Shown here in pieces: positions 11,592-24,357 of a DNA stretch of 64,000 bases. How positions within the stretch are numbered: position 1 is the first letter of the stretch; every line of letters begins with the position of its first letter. The position numbers and the translations under genes are program-made. This DNA is from Cephalopachus bancanus (taxonomy: Eukaryota; Chordata; Mammalia; Primates; Tarsiidae), in contig JAPVLO010000074.1 in assembly GCA_027257055.1 (NCBI GenBank), positions 1,674,001 through 1,738,000 of the forward strand, read 5' to 3'. The notes under the pieces were generated by a model, which was not told where the DNA came from, searched no databases, and was given only the letters and a program-made list of their open reading frames with translations.

Positions 11592-12915
11592 TCACATATG
11601 TTTTCTTTAAAAAAAAACGTTTTTGGCTTTATTAGTGGAGTTAAATTTTATTATGGTGTGAAATACTTACTGTTTAGTTAACAGGTTATGCTAAGCATCC
11701 AAGCTTCTGGGGAAGTATTTTTAGTGTATTGTGTAAAATTATAGACTCCTAATATTTAGGCCTTTTTGTTAAAATTTTTCTATCTGGTTATGGGCATATT
11801 ATTTCTTCAGATAATTACATAATTGTTTGAGGTCTGCACATTTATGAAATCAGATATGCCCTAAGTGCCAAGATACCTATTCACAGCCAGAAATTATTAG
11901 AATAGTTTATAGTTAAAACACAAAATGTTAATGTTTAAAAAAATACTAGCTTAACATATCTTAAAATTTGACATAATATATTTAGTTTTGTTACCAGAGA
12001 TCAGGTTTCAAATGTCAAAGTATTTGTATGATACTGTCTTTTGAATTCACTATGAGGATGTGTTGCAATAATGTTCTAACAGAATAAACATTTTAAATAT
12101 ATTTATTTCTCATTTACAAAAAAAGAAAGCATCCTCACCTCAAAGTCATAATGTAAATTAAATTTTACGGTTTTGAAATATATATTGTGCATGTGTGTGT
12201 GTATGTATGCACGTATATATTTAGACAAATGTACACACATATATATGGATATTGTAAAAAGAACCTTTTCAAAAATGTCCAGCAACTTCATTTAAAGATG
12301 TAATCTATTCATAAAGATACACAAAAAGATTACATTTTTAGAAACTAGGGGGACAAAAATCTAAAATGACTGGTTTTAAAATTGTAGCAAACTAAATATG
12401 ACTTGGAAATGGGAACTGATATGATACAACCAGTCCAGATAATAGGAAATATATACACAAAGCAAAATCATAATCAATTTTTCCAAGGAGAAATGTGGAA
12501 AGAGAAGTAAATATATAAATACACTAAATATACTTTGATGGTGCTTGGTTTCACATATTCTAAGCAGTACCTCTGTTTTATAGGGTTTGTAGAGCAAAGT
12601 TCCAGGCTTCGTATTCCCTTGAGTTCAAAAGGGAAAGTGTAAGAACTTCTCTAGGTTATCAACAACAAATCTTCAAATGCAGTTAAAATTTGAATTGTTG
12701 ATAAGCTTAAAGGGGAAATAATCTGAAGTTATGTTAGCAAAAATATCAAAGAAAAAATTAATTTTTAAGATTGGAGTAGTTAAGGCAAATTATAGCACAG
12801 TTAAATCTACAAGACAAAATAGTTTTGAAGCACTGAGAAAATATGAGATAAATGTAAGAAGACTCTTGAATCACTATACTACCTAGAAAATATACAGTTA
12901 TTAAACTGTACTGAA
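11592..12915. other. Unassigned AT-rich sequence with TG/TA-rich patch
   Basis: I find no gene. An alternating purine-pyrimidine patch (TGTGTGTGTATGTATGC, ATATATATTTA) lies at about 12186-12245. Confidence 0.5.
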
Positions 12916-13320
12916 TACAGGCACATCTCTTTTTATTGTATTTTTCTTCATTGTGCTTTCCAGATATTGTGCTTTTTTACAAATTGAAAGTTCATGGCAA
13001 CCGTGCATCAAACAAGCCTTTTAAAACTTTTGACTTGTCCTTCATGTTTTTGTGTCATATTTTCACAATTTCTGCAATATTTTAAACTTTTAAGTTATTA
13101 TTTTATCATCCATGATGATCTGTATCAGCAATCTTTGACATTACTATTGTAATTGCTTTGGGGTGCCACAAACCACACCCATCAAAATAGAGAATTTAAT
13201 AAATGTGTGTGTTTGACTCCTCCACCATCAAGTCATTGCCCCTTCTCCCTCTCTTTCCATGAGACTACCTATTCCCTGAGATGCAACAATATTGAAATTA
13301 AGTCAGTTAATAACTCTACA

Positions 13321-14982
13321 GTGGCCTCTAAGTGTTCAAGTGAAAGGAAAAGCCTCACGTCTCTCACTTTTAAATTAAAAGTTAGAAATGATTAAGCCTA
13401 GTAAGAAAGGACTGTCAAAGGTTGACACACACTATGAACTAGGCCTATTGCATGAGTTAGTCAAGTTTTGAATGCAAAGGAAAGGCAAAGAAAAAATTGA
13501 CAGCTCCTCCAGTGAACACATGAATGATAAGAAATTGAAAGTGATTTATGGCTGATATGGAGAAAGTTTGAGTGGTATGGATAGCAGATCAAACCAGTCA
13601 CAATAGTTTCTGAAGCCAAATCCTAGTCCAGACCAAGGCCCTAGCTTTCTACAGTTCTTTGAAGGCTGAAAGAGATGAGGAAGTGAAGAAGAAAAGTATG
13701 ATGCTATCAGATGTTGGCTCATGAGGTGTAAGGGAAGAAACCATTTCTATAACATAAAAGTTCAAGGTAAAGCAGCAAGTGCTGAAGCAGAACTTGCAGC
13801 AAGGTATTCAGAAGACATAGCTAAAATCACTGCAGTAAAAAGCAGATTTTATGCAAACGAAATAATCTTATATTTGAAGAAGATGCCCACTAGGGCTGTC
13901 ATAGCTAGAGAGTAAAAGTCAAAGCTACAAAAGACAGACGGGGCTTACTGTCTTGTTAAAGGCTAGCGCAATTGAAGACTTTAATTCAAAGCCTATGTTC
14001 ACTAACCATTACAAAATTCTTAGCACATTTAGGAAGTATACTAAATCTACTCTGCCAGTACTCTATAAATGGGAAAAACAAAGGCTGGGTAATAGCACAT
14101 CTGTGCAGCATGGCTCATTGAATGTGTTAACCCACTATTAAGAACTTCTGCTCAGAATATATATATATATATATTAGAATATAGGTGTGTATATACATAT
14201 ATATTTATTTTAAAATATTACTGTCCACTTACAATGCAACTGGTTGACACAAGCTCTGATGAAAATGCACACACACAAAAATGTTGCTTTTGTTCCTGCC
14301 TATACAACATACATTCTGCAGCCCAAAGATTGAGCAATTTTGACTTTCTGGAAAACTGTCTGGAAAAAATTTACAATTTTAGGTACCATTAAGAACATTT
14401 ATGATTCATAGAAGAGGGTCAAAATATCAACATAAGCAGGAGTTTAGAAGAAGTTGATTTCAACCTTCATGGATGATTTTGAGAGCCTGAAGACTTCAGA
14501 GGAAGGAACTGCAGTGGTGGTAAAAATAGCAAGGGAAATAGAATTAAAAGTAACAACTGAAAGGTGTTGCTTCTTACTGATGAGAAAAGAAAGTGGTTTC
14601 TTGAAATGGAATCTGCTCCTGGTGAAATGCCTGTGAACATTTTTTGAAATGACAGCAAAAGATTCAAAATATTACATAAACTTTTTTGAATAAAGCAGTG
14701 GCAGAATATGAGAGAACTTTCATTTTGGAAGCAATTCTACAGTGGGTAAAATGCTATCAAAAATGTTTTCACATGCTATGCATTAATATTTTGTGAAAGG
14801 AAGAGTCAATTGATATGAGTCAATTGTGTCAAACTTCACTGTTGTCTTATTTTAAGAAATCCCACAGCCATCCCAACCTTCAGCAACCACCACACTGATC
14901 AAGTCAAAAGTCATCAGCATAAAAGCAAGTCCTTCTACCAGCAAAAGGATTTTGATTTGCTGAAAGTTCAGAAGATTGTTAG
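13321..14982 (+). pseudogene. Tigger1 transposase, decayed
   Basis: The transposase cut and rejoined DNA at TA sites. Here the expected ATG before GCCTCTAAG is GTG at 13321. The next residues, ASKCSSERKSLTSLT, are the start of the CENP-B-like DNA-binding part. Later recognisable blocks are HFYNIKVQGKAASAEAE (from about 13742), KKMPTRAVIARE (about 13880), KSTLPVLYKW (about 14040), TFMDDFESLKTSEE (about 14463) and a C-terminal SYFKK-like block (about 14850). The catalytic middle near 14200-14320 is disrupted by a TA-rich expansion. Several frameshifts and stops remain, so it is a dead copy. Confidence 0.85.
14157..14210. repeat. (TA)n / TATG-rich low-complexity tract
   Basis: Runs of TA and ATATACATATATAT lie inside the Tigger1 transposase region, replacing or expanding part of the coding sequence. 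Confidence 0.85.
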
Positions 14983-15183
14983 CATTTTTAAGTAATAAAG
15001 TATTTTTAATTCAGGTTTGAGCATTGTTTTTGTCTTATGCTATTGCACACTTCAACTATAGTACAGTGTTAATATAAATTTTATATGTACTGGAAAATAA
15101 AAAAAATGTGACTTGCTTTGTTGTTATATTGGCTTTTTGTGGTTGTCTGGAACTGAACCGGCAATATAGCTGAGGTATGCCTG

Positions 15184-17110
15184 AACATGGTCGATGCATA
15201 TTTTTTAATAAATGAAAATTAAATGTCTACAAATTAGAAGATTAAATGTGATTAAGCCAATACACTGAAAAAAGAAAATGAGAGGATTATTCTTACAATT
15301 TATACCTTACCTTGTTTTTATGTTGAATTCTAGAACACTCGGGAATTTATTTGACTCACCAAATTAGAGGGTTTTTAAAAATTACAGTATTGATTAGACA
15401 GACTTAAGAATATCAGATCCTGTTTCAAACCGAGCAGATGGAGCATTCGTCTTTTTCAGAAAGGATTCTAAAAAACAAAAAAACAAAAAACCAAACCTCT
15501 TTATTGCGCATATTTTTGGTTATTTTCCAGTAGTAAAAACATTATTTGCTTTTTATTTTTTCAAAAGAAATTTCTAAATGCAACCTAACTTTAAAGACTT
15601 TCTTGAAGATATATGGTAAATGTTTTTCAGTACTCCCAAGACCTAGCTATCATACCAAACCAATACTAGGGACATCAAGCACAAACAAACTTATTTAAAC
15701 GAATAAATTATGTATACCAGAGACTGTAAAGAAGAATGCATATTTTCATTTAGTAGTTTGTGACTAAATGCGTCTGCTGGCACCAGCTGCTGTTGCCAAG
15801 GAAATTGTTATAATTTTAATTTAGAAATTGACTTCTACACTGAAGCAAATTTATTATGCTGTTGACTTGACTGAATTCTTACTTTAAAAACTGAGATATA
15901 TTAAGTACGTAAGTCACATAGTAGCTGAAGTTATAGAATATATAAAATATGTAAATAGTTTCTTTGTACTATAATATCTTAGCCTTTTAATCATGCACAT
16001 ATACAAATGCATACTTCAGGGAGCATTGAAATTAGAAGAAACTTTGAAAGAACTTGTCAACATACAAGAGGGTCATTTTTCACCATTGTGTAACTACCAA
16101 AGGGATCTCTTTTCAATCAAACCTAGAATTAGCAAGTGATAGCCACATGAGAACAAATATAATTTTGATGACATGAAATCCGTGCAAAATACACTCTGGG
16201 GAATAAAAACAAGTTAATGAATTTTCCATTATACCATGCAAAGGAATCACTAAATTGATTTGAGTAGTATGACTTTCTAAACATCTTTGAATTCTACAAA
16301 GATATAACATTCCAGTAAATTATATTGCATAATCATTAAACATCATCTCTATGTTTTATTTTGCAGACTCCACTTTAAGTTCCACTAAATCCTTTATTAG
16401 ACAGCCAAATTTCAATATATAGATAATGCTAAACTCCAAAAGTAACTCACCAGTGAACACACATATTTATTTTAATAATTGTTAAAAAATTAAAATTGAT
16501 AACACATACACTGAAAAAAGTTAATAAGTACCAAAACATCAATATAGATATGACACATGAATATGAAAATTTCTGAAAATTGGAATATGTGCCCAGGAGT
16601 AAAATATTGTAAATGACTCTCTGAAGTTTATAAAATGTATCTGTCATATACCTAAATACTAGGATCAGAATATCAATTTATTATGTTGGAATTTTTTTTT
16701 TTTTTTTACTGAAAGAAAAGCAAATAAATGTGTAATATACTGAAGATCTAGAGAACCAGAAGTAGAGATAAAAAATCTGCAGCTTAATCTAAAATTGCTG
16801 TATCAAATGGATTTTATATTTTTAACATTATCATACATCTTTTAACAAGAGGTGAGACCAGCAGGCGACCACTTCCCAGTCCCCAACATAAGAGGCTCAT
16901 ATTGTCAGCAAACACAAATATCAGTTTGCAATATCAGCAAATTTCTTCAGAGTACCCTCAATATTTTATAAACTCAGCATATGTTGAGCTGGATGCGTGA
17001 AACTTTGGGGAAACCAAATCACTCATTTCTCTTGAAAAACCCAGGGAAGACAGTGCAACAAGAGTAACAATAACCACAACAAAAATAATAACTAAACCTC
17101 AAATTTAAGA
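15184..17110. other. Unassigned AT-rich sequence
   Basis: No gene or named repeat is recognised. There is an (AAAAAAC)n patch near 15470-15490 and an 18-base poly-T at about 16690. Open frames are short. Confidence 0.5.
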
Positions 17111-17240
17111 AAACCTTTTTCTGCAATAAACATACACATGCAGTGTCTTTTTGGCAAATCATTTATCATCCTCTGGGTATTTTCTCAGAGTGGGACTGCT
17201 GGGTCAAATTTTTGATTATTTTTGATTATTTGAGAAAACT
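17110..17240 (-). mobile_element. L1 ORF2 3'-region fragment
   Basis: The text from GCAATAAACATACACATGCA to GGGACTGCTGGGTCAAAT is the complement of the L1 ORF2 stretch around TTGACCCAGCAATCCCA. It overlaps, in L1 coordinates, the plus-strand piece at about 18215-18300, so it is probably a separate insertion. Confidence 0.65.
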
Positions 17241-18426
17241 CTACGCTAAGTATTGGGCACACAGGCACAAGGGTGGGAGCAAAAGACACTAAGCACTGCT
17301 AAAGAAGAAGGGAGGGAGAAAGGAAGGAAGAGACAAAGGATAAAAGATACATAACCATCCACTGTGTACCATTTTCACTACTAGAGCTGAAGAGATCTCT
17401 CTAGAAGCCCAGTCCTCGTCGTCATTCAAGATATTTATGTAGCAAGTCCTCACATGTACTCCGTGACTCTAAAAATTTTTTTGAAAGAAAAACTTTTTCT
17501 CCACTATCCCGTTTAACTTCTTGTTCTCAATTAACCTTAACCTCAGCCTCTAGAAGTATGTTAAATATTTCAATCAAGAATCATTTTCGCTTCTTAGGAA
17601 AAAAATGTCTTTTTCTCATTTTATAATCTTTTTTTCTATTGAGGTGTCGGTATCCTTATATATTTTGGATATTTGCCTTATCAAATATATGGCTTGCTAA
17701 TATTTTCTCCCAATTCATAAGCTACCTTTCCATTTTGTAGATTGCTTATTTTCCTGAATGGAATTTTTCTACTTTGATGCAGTCTTACTTGTTTATTTTT
17801 GCTTCTTTGTCATACTTTGGGGTCATATCAAAATAATCACTGCCAACACCAATGCCATGAATTTTATGATTTCAGGTCTCATGTTTAAATCTTTAATATG
17901 TCTTGAGTTGGTATTTGTGAATGATGTAAGATTAAAATCCAGTATAAACGGACAATATGAAAGGGTACTCAACATATGTGAAAGGGTGCTCAACATCAGC
18001 AATTACCGTAGAAATGTACAACACAATCACAACAAGATATTACCTTACACACGTTAAGATAGCTATTATCAAGAAGTCAAAAAGATAACAAGTGTTGGTG
18101 AGGCAGTGAACTAAATGAATTCTAACAATGGTTGGTGAGATGCATGTTGTTACAGCTGTTATGGAAAATAGTGTGAAGAGTCATTAAAAAAATTGAAAAT
18201 GGAATTTCCATGTGACCTATCAATCCCTCTATTGGGTGCATATTCAAAGAAAATCAAATCAATAGTTTAAAAGATGTCTGCACCCCACTGTTTATTGCAA
18301 TATTCATTCAACATTGCCAAAATATGGAAAACCTATGTATCTGTCAGCAGGTGAATGGATAAAGAAAATATAATGTATGTACACTAAGGAATACTATTAA
18401 AACTTTAAAAAGAAATAAAAGAATGA

Positions 18427-19387
18427 ATTTGGGCATCTTGGTCTTGTTTCAGATCTGAAAGTCTTAACATTTACGAAAAAGAAAGAAATAAAGGACACCC
18501 TATTCAGAAAGCAAGAAGTCATATTAATCTTGTTTGCAGACAATGTGATCTTATACTTAGAAAACCTAAAGACTGAACCCAAAACCTTTTTTACTGATAC
18601 ACAATTTTAGTAAAATCAACATATGCTATCAATAGTGTCTGTATACACTAACAGCAAGCAATCTGAACAATAAATCAGAAAGTAATCTTATTTATAATCT
18701 TTACCAAAAAAAGTACAAAACCTTAGCAACTTAAATTTAATCACAATAAATTTAACCAAGGAAGTGAAAAATTTCTACAAAGAAAACTATAAGACACTAG
18801 TGAAAGCAATTGAAGAGAACATAAATAATGGAAAGCTAGCACTTGGTCATGGATCAAAATAATTATAATTGTTTAAATGTCTGTATTGCCAAAAGTGAGC
18901 TACAGTTTCATTACAATCTCTACCAGAATACCAATTATATTCTTCATAGAAATAGAGAAAATAATTCTAAAATTTGTAGAGAATCATAAAAACCTCAAAA
19001 TAGCTAGCAGTCCTAAGCAAAAAGAGCAAAGCTGGAGGCATAACACTACCCAATTTCAAATTCTACTACAAAGCTATATCAACCAAAACAGCATGGTGCT
19101 GGCATAGAACAATGAGACAGAACTGAAAACCCAAAAATACATTCACACACTTGTAACCAAGTTATTTTTAACAAAGCCATCAAGAACATACATGGAGGAA
19201 AGGATAGTCTCTTAAATAAATGGTGCTGGAAAAATTTGATATCCATATACCGAAGAATAAAACTAGAGCCCAATCTTTTTCTATTTATAAAAGTCAACTC
19301 AAGCTGGAATAAAGACAAATGTAAGACTCAAAACTACTAAATGCAAACATTGAGGAAATTCTACAATATATTGGTCTAGGCCAAGAC

Positions 19388-19471
<84 letters not shown>

Positions 19472-20575
19472 GTCCTCAAAAACACAAGAAAAGAAAGAAA
19501 GAAAGAAAGAAAAAAACGACAAATGGAATTACCTCAAGCTACAAACTTCCACACAGCAAAGGAAACCATTAACTAAGTGAAGTGACAACTTATAGAATGG
19601 AAGAGAATATTTGTAAACTACCTGTCCAACAAGGGGTTAATAAACCAAACATATAAAGGACTCCAACAAATCAATAGTAAATAACAATAATAACAAACCA
19701 ATTAAAAATGGGCAAAAGGCCTGAATAGATATTTCCAAAGGAATCTATACATATGGTAAACAGGTATATTTTTAAAATGCTTAGTCATTAGATAGCAGAC
19801 AAATACAATTCTAAAACACAATGAGATATCACCTCACCCCTGTTAGAATGACTATTATAAAAAAGACAAAACACAAAAACAAACTATTGGGAGGATGTAG
19901 ATAAAGGGAAACACTGTTGATAGAAATGCAAAGTAGTACAGTAATTATGGAAAACAATGTGAAATGTCCTTAAAAACTAAAATTAGAACTACCACATGGT
20001 TTAGCAATCCCACTGCTGAATTTGTACCCCAAAGAAAGGAAATCAGTATATCAAAGAAATATCTGCACTTTTGTGTTTATTGCTGCACTATTCACAGTAG
20101 CCAAGAGATGGAATCAACCATTATTTTAACTGAAACAAGCCAGTTTCAGGTACAGGAAGACAAATGTTGTACATTTCTCACTCATATATAGAAGCTAAAA
20201 AAGTGGATATCATAAGGGCAAAGAGTAGAATTGTGGTTACCAGATGCTGGGAAGGAAAGTCCCAGGAAGGATGAAGAGAAGTTGGTTAATAGATAAAAAT
20301 ACAATTAGTTAAAATAAATATGTTTTAGTATTTGATAATACAGTAAGGGAATTATAGGCAACAAGTTTGAATTGAATATTTCAAAATAGGTAGAAGAGAA
20401 AGACTGATATTATCAACATGAAGAAAAGATATACGTTTGAGATTATAAATACAAAAGAAAAAAATTTAAAAAACAAACTGCATACATGTATCAAAATATG
20501 TAGTGTACCCAAAAAATATGTCAAAAACTTTGATGTATCAATTAAAAATAAATAAATAATAAAATAATATTTCAA
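18427..20575 (+). mobile_element. L1 (L1MA/MB-like), 5'-inverted, nested in the old L1
   Basis: The first about 42 bp (18427-18468, TTGGGCATCTTGGTCTTG...) are L1 reverse-transcriptase sequence in minus orientation. From about 18470 the element is plus-oriented, starting just downstream in ORF2 (AAGAAGTCATATTAATC, TTTGCAGACAATGTGATC, the FADD-motif region), running through the ORF2 C-terminus and ending in a 3' UTR (GTGGTTACCAGATGCTGGGA, CATACATGTATCAAAATATG) with an (AAAT)n tail to about 20575. A compound TG/AG microsatellite sits at 19391-19470. Stops are frequent. Confidence 0.8.
19391..19515. repeat. Compound microsatellite (TG)n(AG)n then (AAAG)n
   Basis: About 28 bases of TG repeat are followed directly by about 50 bases of AG repeat; after a short spacer comes AAAG/GAAA at about 19489-19513. 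The tract lies inside L1 ORF2 sequence, between GGCCAAGACTTG and CAAATGGAATTACCTCAAGC. Confidence 0.95.
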
Positions 20576-21150
20576 AGGAAATGATAAATAATAAAGAAAG
20601 GACATCTTTGCACTTGCAACAGCATGTATGAACCTGAAGGAATTATTCTAATTGATATAAGCCAGGCACAGAAGGACAACACTGCATGATACCACTTATA
20701 TGTGGAGCTAAAATGGTCAAAAACATTGAAACAGAGTAGAAGGGTGGTTACCAGGGGTTGGGGATTGAGGGACAGAAAGATTAGGATGATTGATGTTGGC
20801 CATAGGACGCTATCACAAGATGATAAGTTCTGGGTACTTAATATACAGCATAATAACAAGAGTTAAAAATAATGTACTATACAACTGAAATTTGCCAAGA
20901 GAGTATTTCTTAAGTGTTCTTGCCCCCCACACAAAAACAAAATGTAACTGTGTCAGGTGATAGATATGTTAGTTAGCTTAATTGTGGCAATCGTTTTATA
21001 ATACATATATCAAACCTTGCACTATGCACTGTGTATATACACAACTTTTATCAGTTATGTCTCCATAGCACTGAAAAAAGAGAGGATTTTCTCTCATTAT
21101 AAATAAAATATTAAGTAAGTCTAATGCAAGAGAAAGGCACAGTGCAGATC

Positions 21151-21350
21151 ATGGGTCAGCACACTAAAAGAGATTGGCCTCTTTTTAAAAAAATACAACT
21201 TTATTGGTACACAATTATTCCTATTTACTTATTGTCTATGGCTGCTTGCATGATAAAAAAACAAAGTTGAATAATTGCAACAGAAACTAACTAGGCCCAA
21301 AGCTGAAAATATTTACTAACCAGACCATTTCAGAAAAATTTTGTCATCGA
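21151..21350. mobile_element. Non-autonomous hAT-type (MER) DNA transposon fragment
   Basis: The text GGGTCAGCACACTA..., ACAACTTTATTGGTACACA, CTTATTGTCTATGGCTGCTT, AGTTGAATAATTGCAACAGA and AAAATATTTACTAACCAGAC matches the widespread mammalian element whose ends read GGGTCGGCAAACTA. About 200 bp, no coding capacity. The specific MER name was not verified. Confidence 0.7.
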
Positions 21351-23180
21351 TGATGAAATAGATTTAGAATTTAGAAACTTGAAAGTGAAATTCGCTGTCA
21401 TTTATTTCATAAGTTACATCACTTCATTAAGCCATAATAAGAACACAGAGCAACATGAACAACAATTAACCACGTTTCTTTCTCTACCAAGTGGAGGTGA
21501 AGTATAAAATATGATACATTACAGATATAAGTTATTACGCTATTACTCTATATTCTAAGGGACACTATTGTGCATCTTTGTATTGATTTCTTGTTGATTA
21601 TTTAACAAATAATCATTGAGTGGGTGTGTCAAATATCATATTAGCTACTAAACATACAATAGCACATATAATTGGCAGTTTTTAAAATTTGAGGGATTTA
21701 AAACAGTCTATTCTGTCAATTGAATTAAGATGGTCTAAATACAGAGTTGAATGAAGCCCCAAAACAAAAAATATTTTTGGATATTTTTTTTCCTAATGAT
21801 GTCCCGTTACTCCCCTACAGGCCCCAGTACAGCATTACTCTTTTATATAGACTGTTATTCTGTCCTTATTATTATTTTTTTAATACAATCTGGGTGTTTT
21901 TGTTAATTAAATGGAGCACTAATATTTCCCTAGAATGTTTTGCCAACAATTTTTAGTAGCAATTGTATATTATAAGTGCTTTTATTCTTTAGGTAAAAAT
22001 AGTATGAAGGAATAGAAAATATCTTGCTTGCAAAAGAGAATCTTGGATAACTTGAAACAGATTAATCATATATTTGATAATAACTGATTGAGTATCCTAA
22101 AATATGAAATTAAAATATTAAAACAACAGTCTCAGTATTCAGAAGACAGGGAAAATCTATATAAAGTTTTTTTTTTTCTTTAATAGAAATGCCACATCAT
22201 ACTATATATAATACTGTATATAATGAGTAGATTTGTTATTTACATTTAATTTTGGGAGAATATTTGAAAATAGAAAAGTACAAAAAGTAAAAATGGTTTA
22301 TATTTTTCTGTTTCAGAATTTAGCTTTCATACCTACTTTAACACCTCTTAGATATTACATTTTCTCAGGCTTTTCTTATTTGTGAAGACCTTGATATTTG
22401 GGAGAATAATGAATGGTCAAATATTGTTTAGAATTTGCTGCTGTTAGAATTTTTCTCATATAATTTTTCCCATGGGGTTTTTCCCATAATGAGACTAGGA
22501 TTATGTGGATTATATGTTTTGGGGAGAAAAGTAGTATGCTATTTTTATTACATGTTACCTGCATTCATTTATGACTGTTTATGTTGACTTTGATCACCTG
22601 ATGAAGGTAGGGTCTATCGATTTTCTACTGTAAGATTATTGTTTTCCTTTTCTCCTTTCCACAGTGTGCTCTCTGAAAGAAAGTCACTATGCGTAGTTTA
22701 AGGAGAAAAAAATTATGATACTTCTACTTGGGAAATAATATTTATATAAACCATATGGAGTCATTTTTAACATAGGAGATTTATTTATTATTCTTTATTC
22801 ATTTGTTCAATCACTTCTACTTATCAATATTGTCTTGTGACTATTTGCTTAATACTTTTGATTATAAGATTATTATCTATTATTATTACTATTGATTATC
22901 TCCTTTTTAGGTCAAACTGGAAACAATTTTAACTGGTTCCTAAGTCCCTTGTTCTTTTTTCTTTTCTTTTTTTCACGCTTTATTACTGTAAAATGCTACA
23001 ACCTTATCTGGTATGCTTCCTTAGTCTCAAAATCAGTCATTTCTTCTAAGACTCCTGTTTTCTTAATTAAGTGATATCTTCATAAAAGCTTTCTTCATTT
23101 TTACTTGTATAAAAATATGCATTCAATACCTCCTTCCCAAAAATAGTGTTTTTTAAAAAAATATATCTTGATTTGTGAGC
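21351..23180. other. Unassigned AT-rich sequence
   Basis: No gene and no repeat that I can name. A poly-T at about 22165-22180 and a CTTTTCTTTT patch near 22950-22980 are present. Confidence 0.5.
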
Positions 23181-23189
23181 TTTTCTCTA

Positions 23190-23760
23190 ATAATAAGTGC
23201 TGCACTTCCTTTTTCCATAGGACCATGAGGAATGGATGCGACCAATTTTATGAAAGTCTCTCAGAGTGTTCTCGTATTGTGTGTGGTATAGAGCTGTCTC
23301 TGACTTCTCAGCAATTACATTTTACCTCCACCCAAGCCACATTTATTTTTCTCAAAGGTGCATTGATCACATCTGTCTCATTAGTCACAGCAACACATTT
23401 TCAGGCTTGCCATCTTTTATACTGCTTTATATTTTGCCTGTTCCGGGGGAGAGGATAGCAAAGTTGGCCTCATTACTATGGAAAGGAGAGTCTTGCTGAT
23501 CCTCAGATATACACTTCTGCATTTTATTTCTTGGTGCACCATTTGGCCTATCGTAAATGATAAAGTACAGAAATAAATTTTCTACCAGCCTGCCTATAAT
23601 GCACTTCCTGTGCTCTGACCTTTGCATGCATTTTCTTTTTTATTACTCTCTTATTCACATTTGGACTTCAAGACTCAGTCAGTATAATTACCAATCTCTC
23701 AGGAAAAGTTCTTTGTCCTTTACTTTATTTTCTCATCAAAATCTCTGAATATATAATAAG
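23190..23760 (+). mobile_element. Possible L2 LINE fragment
   Basis: The segments CACATTTATTTTTCTCAAAGG, GCATTGATCACATCTGTCTC and CACATTTGGACTTCAAGACTC fall in the order of the L2 3' region (upstream of the 3' hairpin). The match is weak and I could not verify it. Confidence 0.3.
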
Positions 23761-24104
23761 ACATCAAGTTATCCCTCTGGAGGTAGGAAGGTCAGACATT
23801 AAGTCTAGAGACATGGCAAATACAGACAGGCAGCGTGAGGAAAGAAACAAAACAAGAGGAGGAAATCTGGTTAATGAGGTTGCCATGCCATGAGAGTTCT
23901 TGTAGGTATTTATGAGAAAAAGAAACAGATCGGTTATATAATCAGGAACAATTATGAATATTTTCCAGATATAGAGGATATGACACGTGAAATTTGAAAG
24001 GTTAAAAGTATGATGTCCGTGAGACAAAGAGAGCAAATACTTTCAAACTGGAAAAAGAACCTCTGTGTTAAAACAGGTTGAAATTATTGGTATATAGAGA
24101 ATAT

Positions 24105-24128
24105 AGTTTTTTTTTTTTTTTTTTTTTT
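24105..24128. repeat. Poly-T tract
   Basis: About 23 consecutive T, with no recognisable retroelement attached on either side. Confidence 0.9.
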
Positions 24129-24357
24129 GGTTTGAAAGAACTAGCAATATATTCTAGTATTAAAACAATAAACCAACAAGACGAAGAGCAACAACAAAAT
24201 GTGGGGGTCAAAATTCAGATTTCATGGTTGAATTTACAGATAAACTTTCTAAGTAGATAGTCACACTAACTAATCTGTAAGTATCATTATGTATTGATTT
24301 CAACTATTTGCTAGATGACAATAATATTTAAATAATTCAATGTTATCTTTAAAAATA

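Larger units (their letters stand above)
12918..15183 (+). mobile_element. Tigger1 DNA transposon, nearly complete
   Basis: Both ends of Tigger1 (Tc1/mariner superfamily, pogo branch) are present: CAGGCACATCTC at the left and GAGGTATGCCTG at the right, forming imperfect terminal inverted repeats. TA precedes the left end; the right flank is AA, a decayed target site. Total length is about 2.27 kb against about 2.4 kb for the family. The interior follows Tigger1 throughout: a 5' UTR GATATTGTGC segment, the transposase region, and a 3' AATAAAGTATTTTTAA segment. Confidence 0.93.
17615..21080 (+). mobile_element. Old L1 with inverted 5' segment, split by a later L1
   Basis: Bases 17615-17945 read as L1 ORF2 on the minus strand (text such as GTTTATTTTTGCTTCTTTG and TCTTTAATATGTCTTGAG). 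Bases 17945-18420 continue the same ORF2, further 3', on the plus strand (CTCAACATCAGCAATTAC, GTTTATTGCAATATTCAT, GGTGAATGGATAAAG). The element is then interrupted and resumes at about 20580 exactly where it stopped (GAACCTGAAGGAATTATTC, GCCAGGCACAGAAGGACAA) and ends in an L1M-type 3' UTR at about 21080. This order fits 5' inversion by twin priming followed by a nested insertion. Confidence 0.75.

Noticed and set aside
19391..19580. Frames encoding RE or SL dipeptide repeats
   Set aside because: Direct translation of the TG/AG microsatellite.
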